Source: an uncultured Oscillibacter sp.
GTDB lineage: Bacteria; Bacillota; Clostridia; Oscillospirales; Oscillospiraceae
Reading direction: 5' to 3'
Assembly (NCBI GenBank): GCA_900550685.1
Contig: URTS01000038.1
Span: forward strand, 1 to 14,650
Length of the DNA stretch: 14,650 bases
How positions within the stretch are numbered: position 1 is the stretch's first letter; every line of letters starts with the position of its first letter. Shown in pieces: positions 14,407 through 14,650 of this stretch. Both the position numbers and the translations under genes were made by a program. Below the pieces are notes generated by a model. That model made no database searches and was not told the DNA's origin. It saw nothing but the letters and a program-made list of their open reading frames with translations.

Positions 14407-14445
14407 GAACTTTCGGAAGCTCTTTTTGCTTCCTCTCTCAAGTTC
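14407..14445 (-). promoter_or_regulatory. Nested stem-loop at the 5' end of hsp20 mRNA
   Basis: GAACTT (14407-14412) pairs with AAGTTC (14440-14445), and inside it GGAAGC (14415-14420) pairs with GCTTCC (14428-14433) around a 7-nt loop. Because the promoter predicts a start near 14445, the mRNA would begin with this structure. It could protect the messenger from decay or take part in temperature control. The rest of the leader (14317-14406) has no clear element apart from the ribosome site. Confidence 0.5.
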
Positions 14446-14451
14446 GCCTTC

Positions 14452-14479
14452 ATTATAGCGCAAGTTTTAGCACTGTCAA
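14452..14479 (-). promoter_or_regulatory. Consensus hsp20 promoter
   Basis: Minus strand: perfect -35 TTGACA (14479-14474), a 16-base spacer and perfect -10 TATAAT (14457-14452). The vegetative-sigma type shows that heat induction comes from repressor loss, not from an alternative sigma factor. Confidence 0.92.
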
Positions 14480-14493
14480 TAGGTGAGTGCTAA
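14467..14493. promoter_or_regulatory. CIRCE operator (HrcA site)
   Basis: TTAGCACTG (14467-14475), nine spacer bases and GAGTGCTAA (14485-14493) match the CIRCE layout TTAGCACTC-N9-GAGTGCTAA with one mismatch. It covers the -35 of the hsp20 promoter, the expected position for HrcA repression. Confidence 0.95.
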
Positions 14494-14494
14494 T

Positions 14495-14526
14495 GTTCAC
14501 AAAAGTCGCAAAGTTCGTTCACAAAA
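14495..14526. repeat. GTTCACAAAA direct pair upstream of CIRCE
   Basis: GTTCACAAAA occurs at 14495-14504 and 14517-14526, offset 22 bases, about two helical turns, just upstream of the hsp20 promoter. It could be a second regulator's site or a site for a gene beyond the window. Confidence 0.35.
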
Positions 14527-14650
14527 TATGCGATTTCTCCGGTGGATGCCCAATATTCCCGCTTTCAATGCCGCCCCATTCCTGTCCGGATGTGGTTTTC
14601 CCGGCCAAGCATCGGCCCTTTCCCCGCGCAAAAAGCCCGCGCACAGATCG
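14527..14650. other. Window end without a visible gene
   Basis: No open frame with a ribosome site is seen. The last bases have small GC-rich inverted repeats, which could be the edge of a structure belonging to the next gene. Confidence 0.4.

Noticed and set aside
14495..14526. CtsR heptad operator before hsp20
   Set aside because: The bases do not match the GGTCAAA-N3-GGTCAAA pattern; only the loosely similar GTTCACAAAA pair is present.

Overview
The window looks like a chromosomal segment of a GC-rich Bacillota, most likely a gut Clostridia of the Oscillospiraceae/Flavonifractor type. This is inferred from strong AGGAGG-type ribosome sites, consensus sigma-A promoters, a HrcA/CIRCE operator, an S-layer-homology (SLH) surface protein, a butyrate-pathway type thiolase and a zinc-ribbon membrane protein of the kind common in gut Firmicutes. 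No tRNA, rRNA, insertion sequence, CRISPR array or phage gene was recognised.

Layout. 1-435 is the 3' end of an acetyl-CoA acetyltransferase. It is followed by about 330 noncoding bases with two near-identical terminator hairpins, a promoter and a structured leader for malQ (4-alpha-glucanotransferase, 764-2257). A PerR-like Fur-family regulator (2327-2716) has its own promoter and ends at a strong bidirectional terminator. On the minus strand are a large secreted SLH protein (3113-6043) with six related repeat domains, two of them almost identical in DNA, and a small AT-richer membrane protein (2765-3079) just downstream.

A consensus promoter with a TGGTAA inverted repeat upstream (6251-6313) drives a four-gene plus-strand operon: a lipoprotein solute-binding protein, a permease and an ATPase of a polar-amino-acid ABC importer, then an AbgB-like M20 metallo-amidohydrolase (6373-10081). 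The likely logic is uptake of an amino acid or N-acyl/dipeptide-like conjugate followed by intracellular hydrolysis. A 14-bp terminator hairpin separates this operon from the convergent esterase.

The next block is an HSL-type esterase (minus, 10217-11155) divergent from a tight plus-strand operon: a condensation-fold acyltransferase with HxxxDG, a zinc-ribbon six-helix membrane protein (DUF6320-like) and an HD-domain phosphohydrolase (11294-13787). This is the best candidate here for an undescribed acyl-transfer/ester-hydrolysis system. The window ends with a minus-strand Hsp20 chaperone whose consensus promoter is overlapped by a nearly perfect CIRCE element and whose mRNA would start with a nested stem-loop. 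The last ~120 bases hold no gene that can be seen.
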